Source: DATJBF01 sp035515475
GTDB lineage: Bacteria; Verrucomicrobiota; Verrucomicrobiia; Palsa-1439
Assembly (NCBI GenBank): GCA_035515475.1
Contig: DATJBF010000089.1
Location: 1 to 64,000 of the forward strand
Reading direction: 5' to 3'
Length of the DNA: 64,000 nt
A program made the position numbers and the translations under genes. This document shows positions 1-9,569 of the stretch, one piece after another. Within the stretch, counting starts at the first letter, position 1, and each line of letters starts with the position of its first letter. The notes beneath the pieces are model-generated. The model searched no databases. It was not told where the DNA came from and saw nothing but the letters and a program-made list of their open reading frames with translations.

Positions 1-47
1 TGTACCTTCATTGCCCGCTCCACGGCGGGGCCGGGATAGTCCCCCAT
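1..47 (-). CDS. Transposase N-terminus (partial, runs off window)
   Basis: An ATG at 47-45 is preceded by a perfect AGGAGG ribosome-binding site (60-55) with 7-nt spacing. The visible peptide is MGDYPGPAVERAMKV, which resembles the start of ISNCY/IS1202-type integrase-core transposases, whose N-termini commonly read '..ERAMKVQEV..'. Only 15 residues are visible, so family and integrity cannot be judged. The SD lies inside a small inverted repeat (53-70), which may limit its translation. Confidence 0.5.
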   Translation of the reverse strand, partial: MGDYPGPAVERAMKV

Positions 48-140
48 CGGTTGGCCTCCTGTTTGAGGCCGTTATCCCTAACCCGCCCCAGCGGACACTT
101 CACTTGTTATTCAGAGCGGACATATCACTTGTTATCGACA
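1..140 (-). mobile_element. Left end of an IS element (rest lies outside the window)
   Basis: Two 20-bp direct repeats (91-110 and 116-135, differing at about two positions) of the type GCGGACAYWTCACTTGTTAT sit just inside an end that reads TGTCGATAAC on the minus strand at 140. Multiple short direct repeats next to a TGT terminus followed by a divergent transposase start are typical of IS21/IS1202(ISNCY)-like elements. The element reads leftwards out of the window, so only its terminus and the first transposase codons are visible. The exact family is an inference from memory. Confidence 0.6.
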
Positions 141-175
141 CATTTGTCCGAGGTCATTGACACTGCCCAGAGGCG

Positions 176-580
176 ATGTTAGATTGGCGCTCAGTCTGGA
201 CACAAGACGACATGGGTGCGACCAGAAGAGATGTTTCAGGTGTTTTCGACGCGGAGCTGAAAGGGAGACGTTCCCGCAAGGCTGCCGTTCTCGACAAGGT
301 CTTCTGTCTGAGTCCAAAGGGCATCACGTTCGCAACCGATACCTACCTGCCCGAATGGACTGAAGTTGGCGTGGAGATGCGCCTGCCCAATCCGGGCGCG
401 CGAAGGGATCAATCAATCGACATCGACTGTCGCGGCGTCGTCGTGCAGTGCGCGCACCGCGATAAGGGCAGGGGTTTCGAGGTGGTGCTGCTGTTCCTCG
501 ACCTGCCCAAGCGAGCGCAGGCTCACCTTAGTGCCGCTCCTTCCGTCCTGACCCCTCTCAGCATCTCGATCTCACGCTAA
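176..580 (+). CDS. PilZ-domain protein
   Basis: 134-aa protein with one PilZ-like beta-barrel. The segment from about residue 45 to 115 shows the family pattern: a 'G(I/V)..AT..L' strand, 'EVGVEMRLPNP', then 'IDCRGVVVQC...GRGFEVVLLFLDLP'. PilZ domains bind cyclic di-GMP or act as adaptors for pilus motors. The canonical RxxxR and D/NxSxxG c-di-GMP signature is not clear here, so binding is unproven. It ends 3 nt before the PilT/PilU ATPase and is probably co-transcribed with it, which suggests a role in twitching control. The start at 176 is the first ATG after an in-frame stop at 158; ATG 211 is an alternative. An IS end lies only 36 bp upstream, so the native promoter may have been displaced. 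Confidence 0.6.
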   Translation: MLDWRSVWTQDDMGATRRDVSGVFDAELKGRRSRKAAVLDKVFCLSPKGITFATDTYLPEWTEVGVEMRLPNPGARRDQSIDIDCRGVVVQCAHRDKGRGFEVVLLFLDLPKRAQAHLSAAPSVLTPLSISISR

Positions 581-583
581 CTT

Positions 584-1678
584 ATGGAATACCTGCACAG
601 TCTCCTCAAATTCGCCGTCAATATGGGCGCGTCCGACGTCCACGTAAAACCCAACCACCACGCGACCATCCGCATCTCCGGCGAACTGTTTCCCGTCCAA
701 GTCGATCCGCCCACGCGAGAGCAAGTCGAGGAAATCGTGCGGTACATGCTGCCCAAACACTTGGAAGCCCGGCTCGAGCGCGAGAAGGAAGCGGATTTCT
801 CGTACATCGATCCCGTGCTCGGCCGCTTTCGCGTGAATGTCTTCTTCCAACGCGGACAGTTGACATTTGCCATGCGCTTTGTCAAAACCCACGTGCCGTC
901 GTTCAAGGAACTGAACCTGCCCGAGCACTTGGGCCAGATCGCATCCGCCGAGCGTGGCATCATCTTGGTCACGGGAACCACGGGCTGCGGCAAATCCAGC
1001 ACCCTCGCCGCGATAATTCAGCACATCAACGAGAACGAGAAGTGCCACATTATCACGCTCGAAGACCCCATCGAATACGTTTTCGAAGACAAGCAGTCCG
1101 TGATCGAACAACGTGAAGTGGGCTTGGACACGTTGAGCTTCGAACGCGCCCTCGTCCATGTAATGCGCCAAGACCCCGACGTGATCATGATCGGCGAAAT
1201 GCGGGATAGCCAGTCGTTTATGGCGGCGCTGGCCGCCGCCGACACGGGGCACCTTGTCCTGACGACGCTTCATACAACCACGGCGTATTCTGCGATTGGC
1301 CGGATCCTCGACTTCTTCCCAGCCCACGAGCGCGATCAAATGCGACGTCAGATTGCAGCGACCTTGCAGGCCGTCATTTGCCAACGGCTCGTTCCCGCCT
1401 CCGCCGGCGGCGTCGTCCCCGCAGTTGAAATCATGCTCAACTCGCCAACCGTCCGAAAGCTAATGGAGGAAAATCGCCTCGATAAGCTGTTCCCGGCGAT
1501 CGAGACCGCGACGGATGAGGGCATGCAGACGTTCAACCAATCCCTTTATAAACTCGTAAAGGCCAAGATGATCACGGAAGAGGAAGCGCTCGCCAAGGCG
1601 ACCAATCCTGAAGCATTGAAGATGAACTTCCGCGGTATCTTCCTCGACGAGTCGCGCCGCATCCTCGCCAACGCCTGA
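584..1678 (+). CDS. pilT: Type IV pilus retraction ATPase PilT/PilU
   Basis: 364-aa hexameric AAA-like ATPase that powers pilin depolymerisation at the inner membrane. Visible motifs are Walker A GTTGCGKSS (131-139), the Asp box ITLEDPIEY (157-165), Walker B DPDVIMIGEMRD (197-208) and the His box GHLVLTTLHT (222-231). The length is normal for the family. The C-terminal segment 'GMQTFNQSLYKLVKAKMI' and the absence of the typical PilT AIRNLIRE motif make it closer to the PilU-like branch, so it may be an accessory retraction motor. It follows the PilZ gene by 3 nt. No other pilus genes are in the window. Confidence 0.92.
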   Translation: MEYLHSLLKFAVNMGASDVHVKPNHHATIRISGELFPVQVDPPTREQVEEIVRYMLPKHLEARLEREKEADFSYIDPVLGRFRVNVFFQRGQLTFAMRFVKTHVPSFKELNLPEHLGQIASAERGIILVTGTTGCGKSSTLAAIIQHINENEKCHIITLEDPIEYVFEDKQSVIEQREVGLDTLSFERALVHVMRQDPDVIMIGEMRDSQSFMAALAAADTGHLVLTTLHTTTAYSAIGRILDFFPAHERDQMRRQIAATLQAVICQRLVPASAGGVVPAVEIMLNSPTVRKLMEENRLDKLFPAIETATDEGMQTFNQSLYKLVKAKMITEEEALAKATNPEALKMNFRGIFLDESRRILANA

Positions 1679-1717
1679 CGTCTTCGGCCTGGCCCTCAAG
1701 CCAGCCACTCGCGTCCA

Positions 1718-1745
1718 TTGAAATTCGTTCCGCCCCTGCTATACT
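1718..1745 (+). promoter_or_regulatory. Probable sigma70 promoter for mnmE-mnmG
   Basis: TTGAAA (1718-1723), a 16-nt spacer and TATACT (1740-1745) match the housekeeping -35/-10 pattern (5/6 and 5/6). Transcription would start near 1752, about 22 nt before the mnmE ATG. Assigned by eye. Confidence 0.55.
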
Positions 1746-1773
1746 CTCACCCTGCCCTTGGGCGGGGGCAAAC

Positions 1774-3135
1774 ATGGAAGACACCATCGCGGCAATTTCC
1801 ACCCCTATTGGTGAAGGCGGCATCGCGATCATTCGCGTATCCGGACCCCGCGCGTTTGACCTGGCCGATAAACTCTTTCATCCCTCTCGCGGAAGGCCCT
1901 CTGAGTTCCCCTCCCACACCATTCACTTCGGAACCGCCGGCACGAACGGCGAAGTTGTCGACCAAGTCATGCTCACCGTCATGCGCGCCCCTCGCACATA
2001 CACCAAGGAAGACACCGTCGAAATCAATTGCCACGGCGGAATCCTGACCGCCAGGAAGCTTCTCTCGCTGTGCCTCCAAAACGGCGTTCGACTTGCCGAG
2101 CCCGGTGAATTCACGAAACGTGCGTTTCTCAACGGCCGAATCGATCTCACGCAGGCTGAAGCGGTTATGGACCTGATTCGCGCAAGAACAGACCGCGCTC
2201 ACACACTCGCCGTCCACGAACTTGAAGGTCATCTTTCCGCAAAGGTCAACGACCTGCGGGAGCGGCTCATCACGATGCTCGCCCACATCGAAGCCCACAT
2301 AGACTTCCCCGAAGAGGATATCGCTCCCAACACACGCGACAGCCTGCTGCGTGACATGCAAACTGCGCTTGCGCTTCTTCAGTCACTTCTCGCTACCGCT
2401 CGCGAAGGAAAGATCCTCCGCGAAGGCATAACAACAGCAATCGTCGGTCGTCCTAACGTTGGAAAGTCCAGCCTCTTTAACGCCTTGCTCGGTCAAGATC
2501 GGTCCATCGTTACGCCCGTTCCTGGTACTACACGCGACACCGTCGAGGAGTTGGCAAATATCCACGGTGTTCCCTTCCGCCTCATTGACACGGCCGGGAT
2601 CCGCCATGCCAGGGGCCGCATCGAGACAATCGGAGTCCGCCGCACCCGCAACGCACTGGAACACAGCGAGTTCGTGCTCCACATACTCGACACATCTCGC
2701 CCGTTCAGTCACGCTGACCACGAAATCGCCACACACTGCACCAACAAGCGCGCCATACTCGTCCTTAACAAAGCCGACCTCCCCAGGCGCCTCCGGTTGC
2801 CCACAGAATTCACGGACTACGAAGCAATTCCGTTATCTGCAACCACCGGCGAAGGCCTGCCAGATCTCCGTCAGAAGCTCGCCCAACTCGCATTCTCCGG
2901 CGCGGCAGGGAGCAGCGAAACAGCTGTTGCAATTAACGAGCGCCACAGACTATCCCTATCATCCGCGTATAATTTATTGACATTGTGCGCAAATAGTATG
3001 ACGAATGCCGATCCGATCGAGGTCGTCTCCCAGCAACTACGCTTGGCCCTTGATGCAATCGGAGAAGTTACTGGCAAGACGGTCACCGACGATATCTTGG
3101 AGCGCGTCTTCAGCACGTTTTGCATTGGCAAGTAG
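1774..3135 (+). CDS. mnmE: tRNA modification GTPase MnmE
   Basis: 453 aa, standard length. With MnmG it installs the (carboxymethyl)aminomethyl group on U34 of certain tRNAs in the cytosol. The N-terminal tetrahydrofolate-binding domain begins with IAAISTPIGEGGIAIIRVSG. The central G domain shows GRPNVGKSS (G1, 225-233), GTTRD (G2, 251-255), DTAG (G3, 272-275) and NKADL (G4). The protein ends with the diagnostic C-terminal CIGK, whose Cys is essential in the family. mnmG starts 6 nt downstream, the usual partner in an operon. Confidence 0.97.
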   Translation: MEDTIAAISTPIGEGGIAIIRVSGPRAFDLADKLFHPSRGRPSEFPSHTIHFGTAGTNGEVVDQVMLTVMRAPRTYTKEDTVEINCHGGILTARKLLSLCLQNGVRLAEPGEFTKRAFLNGRIDLTQAEAVMDLIRARTDRAHTLAVHELEGHLSAKVNDLRERLITMLAHIEAHIDFPEEDIAPNTRDSLLRDMQTALALLQSLLATAREGKILREGITTAIVGRPNVGKSSLFNALLGQDRSIVTPVPGTTRDTVEELANIHGVPFRLIDTAGIRHARGRIETIGVRRTRNALEHSEFVLHILDTSRPFSHADHEIATHCTNKRAILVLNKADLPRRLRLPTEFTDYEAIPLSATTGEGLPDLRQKLAQLAFSGAAGSSETAVAINERHRLSLSSAYNLLTLCANSMTNADPIEVVSQQLRLALDAIGEVTGKTVTDDILERVFSTFCIGK

Positions 3136-3141
3136 GGACGC

Positions 3142-4959
3142 ATGTTCAAGTATCCCAAGCGCTACGACGTTATAGTAGTCGGGGCCGGTCACGCGGGGAG
3201 CGAGGCCGCGCTCGCCAGTGCGCGGATGGGGTGCGAAACACTGCTACTGACAGCCAATCTCGACACCATCGGGCAAATGTCATGTAACCCTGCGATTGGC
3301 GGCCTTGCGAAAGGGCATTTGGCCAGAGAGATCGATGCATTGGGCGGCGAAATGGGAGTTAATACCGATCAGACTGGCATTCAGTTTCGAATGCTCAACA
3401 CAAAGAAGGGACCATCTGTTTGGGCGCCACGCGCCCAATGCGATAAAAAGGCCTACCAGTTCCGGCTGAAATGGATAGTCGAGCAACAACCAGGTCTCGA
3501 TGTAAAGCAAGCAATGATCGAAGCGCTGATTGTTGAGAGCAGTCGCGTCACAGGCGTCGCAACAAAGATGGGGGTTTATTATGAAACTTCATCCGTCGTC
3601 GTCACGACGGGCACATTCCTTCGGGGGCTGATTCATATCGGCGAGGCCAAGATCGAATCTGGACGGGCTGGAGAACCGGCTGCTTATGGCCTCTCCGCCA
3701 GTCTGAAACACCTAGGTTTCGAACTCGGGCGCCTGAAGACAGGCACCCCACCGCGCCTGAACCGTCGATCAGTGGATTTCTCGAAGATGGACAAACAACT
3801 CGGGGACGACCCGATTCCGTTTTTCTCGTTCCGCACGCCCAAGACGTTCCACGTGGAACAATTGCCCTGCTATATCACATACACGACCGAGAAGACCCGG
3901 GATGCGATCCGTAAAAACCTCCATCGCTCTCCACTGTACTCGGGCCAAATTCAGGGCGTCGGGCCCCGCTACTGTCCATCCATCGAGGACAAGGTCGTCA
4001 AATTCGCAGAAAAGGAGCGACACCAAATATACCTCGAACCCGAGGGACGCACGACAGATGAGTTCTACGTCAACGGAGCCTCAACAAGCCTTCCGGAGGA
4101 AGTCCAAGTGGAGATGATTCACACGATCATCGGGTTGGAAAATGCGGAGATTATGCGTCCTGCTTACGCAATTGAATACGACTACAGCCTCCCCCATCAA
4201 CTGCATCCTACCTTGGAGACGAAACTCGTCGAAAACCTCTACTTTGCTGGGCAGATCAACGGAACATCCGGCTACGAAGAGGCGGGCGGTCAGGGGCTCC
4301 TCGCGGGAATCAACGCCGCGCTCAAGTCTCGACACAAAGAGCAGATAACACTCACCCGGGCAGATGGTTATATCGGCGTGCTTATCGACGACCTCATTAC
4401 CAAGAGCACCGACGAGCCCTACAGGATGTTCACGTCTCGGGCCGAATACCGCCTCCTCCTTCGCCAGGACAATGCCGACATGCGGCTGACACCGCTTGGC
4501 AGGGCCGTAGGCCTCGTAAAGGACGACCACTGGCACCGCTTTGAGGCGAAGCGCCAGCAAGTGAGCGGCGAAATCGAGCGGCTGCGGAAAGCCCGCGCTG
4601 GGAGCTCCACTTACGCGGAAATTCTTTCGCGTCCAGAAGTAACCTACAGGTCCCTACCCGTCGCGGATCATCGCCTTCCAGAAGACGTCCAACAGGAGGT
4701 CGAGATTCAAGTAAAGTACGCCGGCTATATTGCACGGGACATCGAGCATATCGCCCGCTTTCGTCGACTTGAAGACAAGCGTTTACCGGATTGGATTGAT
4801 TACGAGAAGATGGAAGCGCTCCGAATCGAATCTCGACAAAAGCTTTCTCGTTACAAGCCGGATTCGATCGGGCAAGCTTCCCGGATTTCCGGTGTTACGC
4901 CCGCGGACATAGCGATACTCTTGGTCTGGCTCAAACGGGCCGGCGAACTGGGCAATTAA
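3142..4959 (+). CDS. mnmG: tRNA uridine-5-carboxymethylaminomethyl modification enzyme MnmG (GidA)
   Basis: 605-aa FAD-dependent partner of MnmE. The FAD-binding Rossmann motif VVGAGHAGSEAA is at about residues 11-22. The family blocks SCNPAIGG and GRLKTGTPPR are present, as is the C-terminal helical domain that contacts MnmE. It starts 6 nt after mnmE and ends 11 nt before the convergent carA gene; no terminator hairpin is seen in that short gap. It is slightly shorter than E. coli MnmG (629 aa) but has all expected blocks. Confidence 0.97.
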   Translation: MFKYPKRYDVIVVGAGHAGSEAALASARMGCETLLLTANLDTIGQMSCNPAIGGLAKGHLAREIDALGGEMGVNTDQTGIQFRMLNTKKGPSVWAPRAQCDKKAYQFRLKWIVEQQPGLDVKQAMIEALIVESSRVTGVATKMGVYYETSSVVVTTGTFLRGLIHIGEAKIESGRAGEPAAYGLSASLKHLGFELGRLKTGTPPRLNRRSVDFSKMDKQLGDDPIPFFSFRTPKTFHVEQLPCYITYTTEKTRDAIRKNLHRSPLYSGQIQGVGPRYCPSIEDKVVKFAEKERHQIYLEPEGRTTDEFYVNGASTSLPEEVQVEMIHTIIGLENAEIMRPAYAIEYDYSLPHQLHPTLETKLVENLYFAGQINGTSGYEEAGGQGLLAGINAALKSRHKEQITLTRADGYIGVLIDDLITKSTDEPYRMFTSRAEYRLLLRQDNADMRLTPLGRAVGLVKDDHWHRFEAKRQQVSGEIERLRKARAGSSTYAEILSRPEVTYRSLPVADHRLPEDVQQEVEIQVKYAGYIARDIEHIARFRRLEDKRLPDWIDYEKMEALRIESRQKLSRYKPDSIGQASRISGVTPADIAILLVWLKRAGELGN

Positions 4960-4970
4960 ACCATTTGCAT

Positions 4971-6146
<1,176 letters not shown>

Positions 6147-6155
6147 TGTGCGGAG

Positions 6156-7421
6156 TCACTTCTCCCGCCAGACAATCTTGCCGCCTGTGACCGTCGCGAC
6201 GGCCTTGCCCTTGAGCTTCCAGCCGTGGAACGGAGAATTGCGCGACTTACTCGCGGATTCCCTTACGTCATATGTCCACTGACGGTCGAGATCGATAAGG
6301 GTAATGTCCGCATCGGCGCCGACCGAGAGCGTGCCCTTGTTGAGTCGAAGCAACCGTGCGGGGTTCACCGTGAACTTCTCGATCAACTGTGAAAGCCCCA
6401 CCAGTTTTTTGCGAACCAACTCGAGCGATAATGCCAATTCGGTTTCCAGTCCCAAGATTCCAAACGGCGCGCAATCGAATTCCACTTCCTTCTCGTACGA
6501 ACAATGGGGCGCGTGATCACTGGCAATGATCTCAATCGCCCCATCCGCCAGCCCCTCAAGCAAGGCCTGGCGGTCCCACTCGGTCCGCAACGGCGGATTC
6601 ATTTTGAAATTCGTGTCATATGTTTTCACCGCCTCATCAGTCAGGGTGAAATGATGAGGACAGGCCTCGCCCGAAATTTTCACCCCGCATTTCTTCGCCT
6701 CGCGGATGAGTTGTACGGAGCGCCCGGACGAGATGTGCTGGCAGTGGATATGCCAGTCGGTCAACTCGGCGATGAGAACGTTGCGCGCCACGATCACCAC
6801 TTCGCCGATCGACGGCCAGCCCCGTAGTCCGAGCGCCGCGCTCCAGTATCCGTCGTTCATCACTCCGTCCGCGGTCAGATGATCATCCTGGCAGTGGTCG
6901 AGCACGGGAACGTTGAACATCTTCGCGTATTCCACGGCCCGCCGCATGAGTTCGTTGTTTTGCACGCAACGACCGTCGTCGGTGATCGCGACCACCCCGG
7001 CCTTTTTCAGCGAGCCGATGGGGGCCAGTTCTTCGCCCTTCAATTCCTTCGTGATCGCGCCGGTCGGGAGAATATTCACGCAGGCCACTTCCGCCGCGCG
7101 TTGCTTGATAAGCGCAATGGTTCCGGTGTTATCCGCCGCCGGCGTGGTATTCGGCATGCAAACGACCGAAGTGAATCCCCCCCGGGCGGCGCAGCGCGCG
7201 CCGGTTTCAATGGTCTCCTTGTCGCTCCGTCCCGGCTCGCGCAAGTGGACGTGCATGTCAATCAGGCCGGGCGCGACAATCTTGCCCTTGGCGTCGATCT
7301 CCTCAGCGGCCGGTGCCGCCGCCGTCGCGATCTTGCCATCGACGACAAATACATCCCGCACCTCGTCCACGCCGTTGGCAGGATCGATGACCCGGCCCCT
7401 CCTGATCACCAGTGGCTTCAC
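6156..7421 (-). CDS. pyrC: Dihydroorotase
   Basis: 421-aa amidohydrolase that cyclises carbamoyl aspartate to dihydroorotate. Metal-binding motifs are visible: DMHVHLREPG (HxH), DHCQDD, CPHHFTLTD and ASDHAPH. The reading frame extends upstream, but the likely start is GTG at 7421-7419. That codon overlaps the pyrB stop (GTGA) and has a GGAGGG ribosome-binding site about 7 nt before it. This is the long (type I) dihydroorotase form usually encoded beside pyrB. The full set of metal ligands suggests it is active rather than a PyrX-type structural homologue. Confidence 0.95.
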   Translation of the reverse strand: MKPLVIRRGRVIDPANGVDEVRDVFVVDGKIATAAAPAAEEIDAKGKIVAPGLIDMHVHLREPGRSDKETIETGARCAARGGFTSVVCMPNTTPAADNTGTIALIKQRAAEVACVNILPTGAITKELKGEELAPIGSLKKAGVVAITDDGRCVQNNELMRRAVEYAKMFNVPVLDHCQDDHLTADGVMNDGYWSAALGLRGWPSIGEVVIVARNVLIAELTDWHIHCQHISSGRSVQLIREAKKCGVKISGEACPHHFTLTDEAVKTYDTNFKMNPPLRTEWDRQALLEGLADGAIEIIASDHAPHCSYEKEVEFDCAPFGILGLETELALSLELVRKKLVGLSQLIEKFTVNPARLLRLNKGTLSVGADADITLIDLDRQWTYDVRESASKSRNSPFHGWKLKGKAVATVTGGKIVWREK

Positions 7422-8368
7422 TTGGCTCCCTCCGCGGCAGGCTTGCCGCCCGAGCACAAGAACAGCACCGCCATGCGCACGGCCAGCCCGTTCGTGACCT
7501 GTTCGAGGATCACGGACCGACTGCAATCCGCGATCTCGCTGTCAATTTCGACGCCCCGGTTGATCGGCCCCGGGTGCATGATCAACGCGTCGGGTTTCGT
7601 CCGGGTGAAACGCTCTTTGTTCAACCCAAACATCGCCGTGTACTCACCAATACTGGGAAACATCGTCTGCCGTTGCCGCTCGTGTTGAATGCGCAACAGA
7701 TTGATCACGTCCGCATCGCGAATCGCCTCCTCAACGTCGTACGTGACCCGACAGCCAAATTCCTCAAACACGCGCGGCACGAGTGTCGATGGCCCGGCCA
7801 AGGTCACGTGCGCCCCCAACTTCGTCAACAGCCAGATGTTCGACCGCGCGACACGCGAGTACAGGATGTCGCCGAGAATGGTGACCTTCAGCCCTTTGAT
7901 CCGCCCCTTTTTCTCGCGGATCGTGAACGCGTCGAGCAGCGCCTGGGTGGGATGCTCGTGCGCACCGTCGCCGGCGTTGATCACGCTGGCCTTCAGCAGC
8001 CGCGCCAGGAAATGCGCCGCGCCGGCCGCCGAATGACGAATGACAATGATGTCTGCGTTGAGCGCCTGCAGATTTAAGGCCGTGTCCTTGAGCGTCTCGC
8101 CCTTGACGATGCTGGACGCCGTTGCCGTGATGTTAATCACGTCCGCCGACAACCGTTTCGCCGCCAATTCAAAGCTCGTGCGCGTCCGCGTTGACGGTTC
8201 GATGAATAGATTCACCATCGTCTTGCCGCGCAACGACGGGACTTTCTTGATCGGGCGCTCACCAACCTGTTTGAACGCGGTCGCGGTATCGAGCAGCAGG
8301 TTAATTTCGGTCGCCGACAGCTCCTGAATGCCCAGCAGATCCTTGTGTTTCCACGCCGTCGCCGTCAT
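7418..8368 (-). CDS. pyrB: Aspartate carbamoyltransferase catalytic subunit
   Basis: 316 aa. Transfers the carbamoyl group to aspartate, the committed step of pyrimidine synthesis. The carbamoyl-phosphate loop EPSTRTRTSFELA and the HP(T)QALLD motif (HEHPTQALLDAFTI) are present. No regulatory pyrI is nearby, consistent with control through PyrR. It overlaps pyrR upstream (ATGA) and pyrC downstream (GTGA), so translation is probably coupled. Confidence 0.97.
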   Translation of the reverse strand: MTATAWKHKDLLGIQELSATEINLLLDTATAFKQVGERPIKKVPSLRGKTMVNLFIEPSTRTRTSFELAAKRLSADVINITATASSIVKGETLKDTALNLQALNADIIVIRHSAAGAAHFLARLLKASVINAGDGAHEHPTQALLDAFTIREKKGRIKGLKVTILGDILYSRVARSNIWLLTKLGAHVTLAGPSTLVPRVFEEFGCRVTYDVEEAIRDADVINLLRIQHERQRQTMFPSIGEYTAMFGLNKERFTRTKPDALIMHPGPINRGVEIDSEIADCSRSVILEQVTNGLAVRMAVLFLCSGGKPAAEGAK

Positions 8369-8877
8369 CGCTCGATCACCACCTCGTCTTTACCGTCGAT
8401 CTCTGCGAGCCGGACCCGCACCCGCTCGTCCGGCGCCGTGGGCACGTTCTTGCCCACGTAATCGGGCCGGATGGGTAGTTCGCGATGTCCGCGGTCGATC
8501 AGGATCGCCAGTTGAATCCGTTGGGGCCTCCCGAAGTCACTAATCTCGTCCATCGCCGCGCGGATCGTGCGGCCGGTAAACAACACGTCGTCTACCAGCA
8601 CCAGCGTCTTGTCGGTCAGGTCGAAAGCGATCTGTGACGGCCCTACCTGCGGCGGGGCATTCCGTAACGCGAGGTCGTCGCGATGCATGGAGATGTCGAT
8701 TTCACCCACCGAAAACTTGCGTTTGAGGATTTCTCCAACCTCCATCGCCAGTCGCTGCGCCAGCGGTACGCCGTGCGTGCGAATACCGATGAAGGCAAGC
8801 GAGTCGGGCTCCGGATTGCGCTCGACGATCTCGTGGGCCATCCGCACCAGGGCCCGACCCAGCGTCGCGGCATCCAT
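8365..8877 (-). CDS. pyrR: Bifunctional pyr operon attenuator / uracil phosphoribosyltransferase
   Basis: About 170 aa. PyrR binds the pyr leader RNA when UMP is high and promotes termination; many homologues also convert uracil to UMP. The PRPP-binding motif is clear: LVLVDDVLFTGRTIRAAMDEI. The frame stays open for 34 codons further upstream, but those would cover the leader terminator, so ATG 8877 (MDAATLGRAL) is taken as the start; GTG 8883 is an alternative. The pyr attenuator lies directly upstream. Confidence 0.93.
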   Translation of the reverse strand: MDAATLGRALVRMAHEIVERNPEPDSLAFIGIRTHGVPLAQRLAMEVGEILKRKFSVGEIDISMHRDDLALRNAPPQVGPSQIAFDLTDKTLVLVDDVLFTGRTIRAAMDEISDFGRPQRIQLAILIDRGHRELPIRPDYVGKNVPTAPDERVRVRLAEIDGKDEVVIER

Positions 8878-8898
8878 GACCACCGCGCTCACGACACA

Positions 8899-8932
8899 AA
8901 AAAGGCCGCTTGCCCGAACCGGGCAAACGGCA
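8899..8932 (-). terminator. Leader intrinsic terminator of the pyr operon
   Basis: In the transcript direction, GCCG (8932-8929), TTGCCCG (8927-8921), a 3-nt loop and CGGGCAA (8917-8911), then CGGC (8909-8906), form a strong stem followed by CTTTTTT (8905-8899). It sits in the leader, 21 nt before pyrR, so it is an attenuator rather than an end-of-operon terminator. Confidence 0.85.
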
Positions 8933-8963
8933 TCCTCAAATTGCCTTGCTCTTCCACCGTCGC

Positions 8964-8996
8964 TCCTTGTTGGCCTCACGGTGCCAACTTAAAGGT
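8964..8996 (-). promoter_or_regulatory. PyrR-binding RNA element (pyr attenuator anti-antiterminator)
   Basis: The leader RNA reads CCUUUAA, then a stem-loop GUUGG-C-ACCGUGAGG-CCAAC, then AAGGAG. This matches the conserved PyrR site (CUUUAA, a hairpin presenting xCCNGNGAGG, then a purine-rich 3' side). With UMP-bound PyrR the hairpin would be held and the downstream terminator (8899-8932) would form. The match is by eye against the known consensus; a covariance search would confirm it. Confidence 0.8.
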
Positions 8997-9014
8997 GCTT
9001 CTCTGTGCTCTCGT

Positions 9015-9233
9015 TTACGACCGCGACTGCTTGCGAGCCTTCCTCCAATTCGAGCGATGCTTCACAATCCAATCCAGCAGCGCCCGCTCAAACCCGATAT
9101 CGTACCCCAACTTCTCACTTTCAATCCACTTGTGGCGCAAAATCTCTTCGCGCTCGGCAAGAAACTCGCGATACAACGCCGAGTTCATCACCATTTCTTT
9201 GGAGTCGGTGCTCATCTCGCGTTCTTCACCCAT
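9015..9233 (-). CDS. Small conserved hypothetical protein upstream of the pyr operon
   Basis: 72 aa, highly charged and helical, with the block 'EREEILRHKWIESEKLGYDIGF' region followed by 'ERALLDWIVKHRSNWRKAR'. Similar small proteins with an HKW.ESEK..YD.G pattern are remembered from other bacteria, with no known function. An AGGGG sequence lies about 7 nt before the ATG; ATG at residue 7 is an alternative start. It ends 18 nt before the PyrR-binding element, so the pyr attenuator could act on transcripts that read through this gene. Confidence 0.65.
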   Translation of the reverse strand: MGEEREMSTDSKEMVMNSALYREFLAEREEILRHKWIESEKLGYDIGFERALLDWIVKHRSNWRKARKQSRS

Positions 9234-9569
9234 GACAAAACCCCTATGCTCCTCTTACTCTGGAAGCATTCCCTATACGGACACTAGCAAAGTAGGCTAG
9301 CATACGCCCATCCGAAATGCAATACCCCAGTTGCATCGAAACTTACCGCCAATCGCGCTTCTCAGCCACTGCCCCTCGATCGACGGAGCCCCAATATCGT
9401 CCAGTGTTTTTCGTTCGGCCCCGGCTTAGCAACCAGAGAAACCTTCTCGTGCTCGGTACGACCTGGCTCCACGCATTCACCAGTCGTCTCCCCACGCTGC
9501 GCTTCGGTAAATCACACCTCACGCGCCATTAATACATGCTGCGCGATGTGCTAGAGTGTCAGTTCGATC
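9234..9569. other. Intergenic region between small ORF and amidotransferase
   Basis: 336 nt with no convincing gene. It holds a small dyad CTAGC(9284-9288)/GCTAG(9296-9300) with a 7-nt loop upstream of the pyr-linked small ORF, and a promoter-like sequence near its right end. A 71-codon reading frame at 9317-9532 lacks protein-like composition. Confidence 0.4.
9529..9557 (+). promoter_or_regulatory. Possible sigma70 promoter for the amidotransferase gene
   Basis: TTAATA (9529-9534), a 17-nt spacer and TAGAGT (9552-9557) lie 12 nt before the ATG at 9570. Each box matches 4 of 6 consensus bases. If real, the 5' UTR is very short. Confidence 0.3.

Noticed and set aside
572..1384. 270-codon minus-strand frame
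   Set aside because: Antisense to the PilT/PilU gene, which has all catalytic motifs.
8878..8979. N-terminal extension of pyrR to ATG 8979
   Set aside because: It would translate through the leader terminator and the PyrR-binding element, which are clearly RNA signals.
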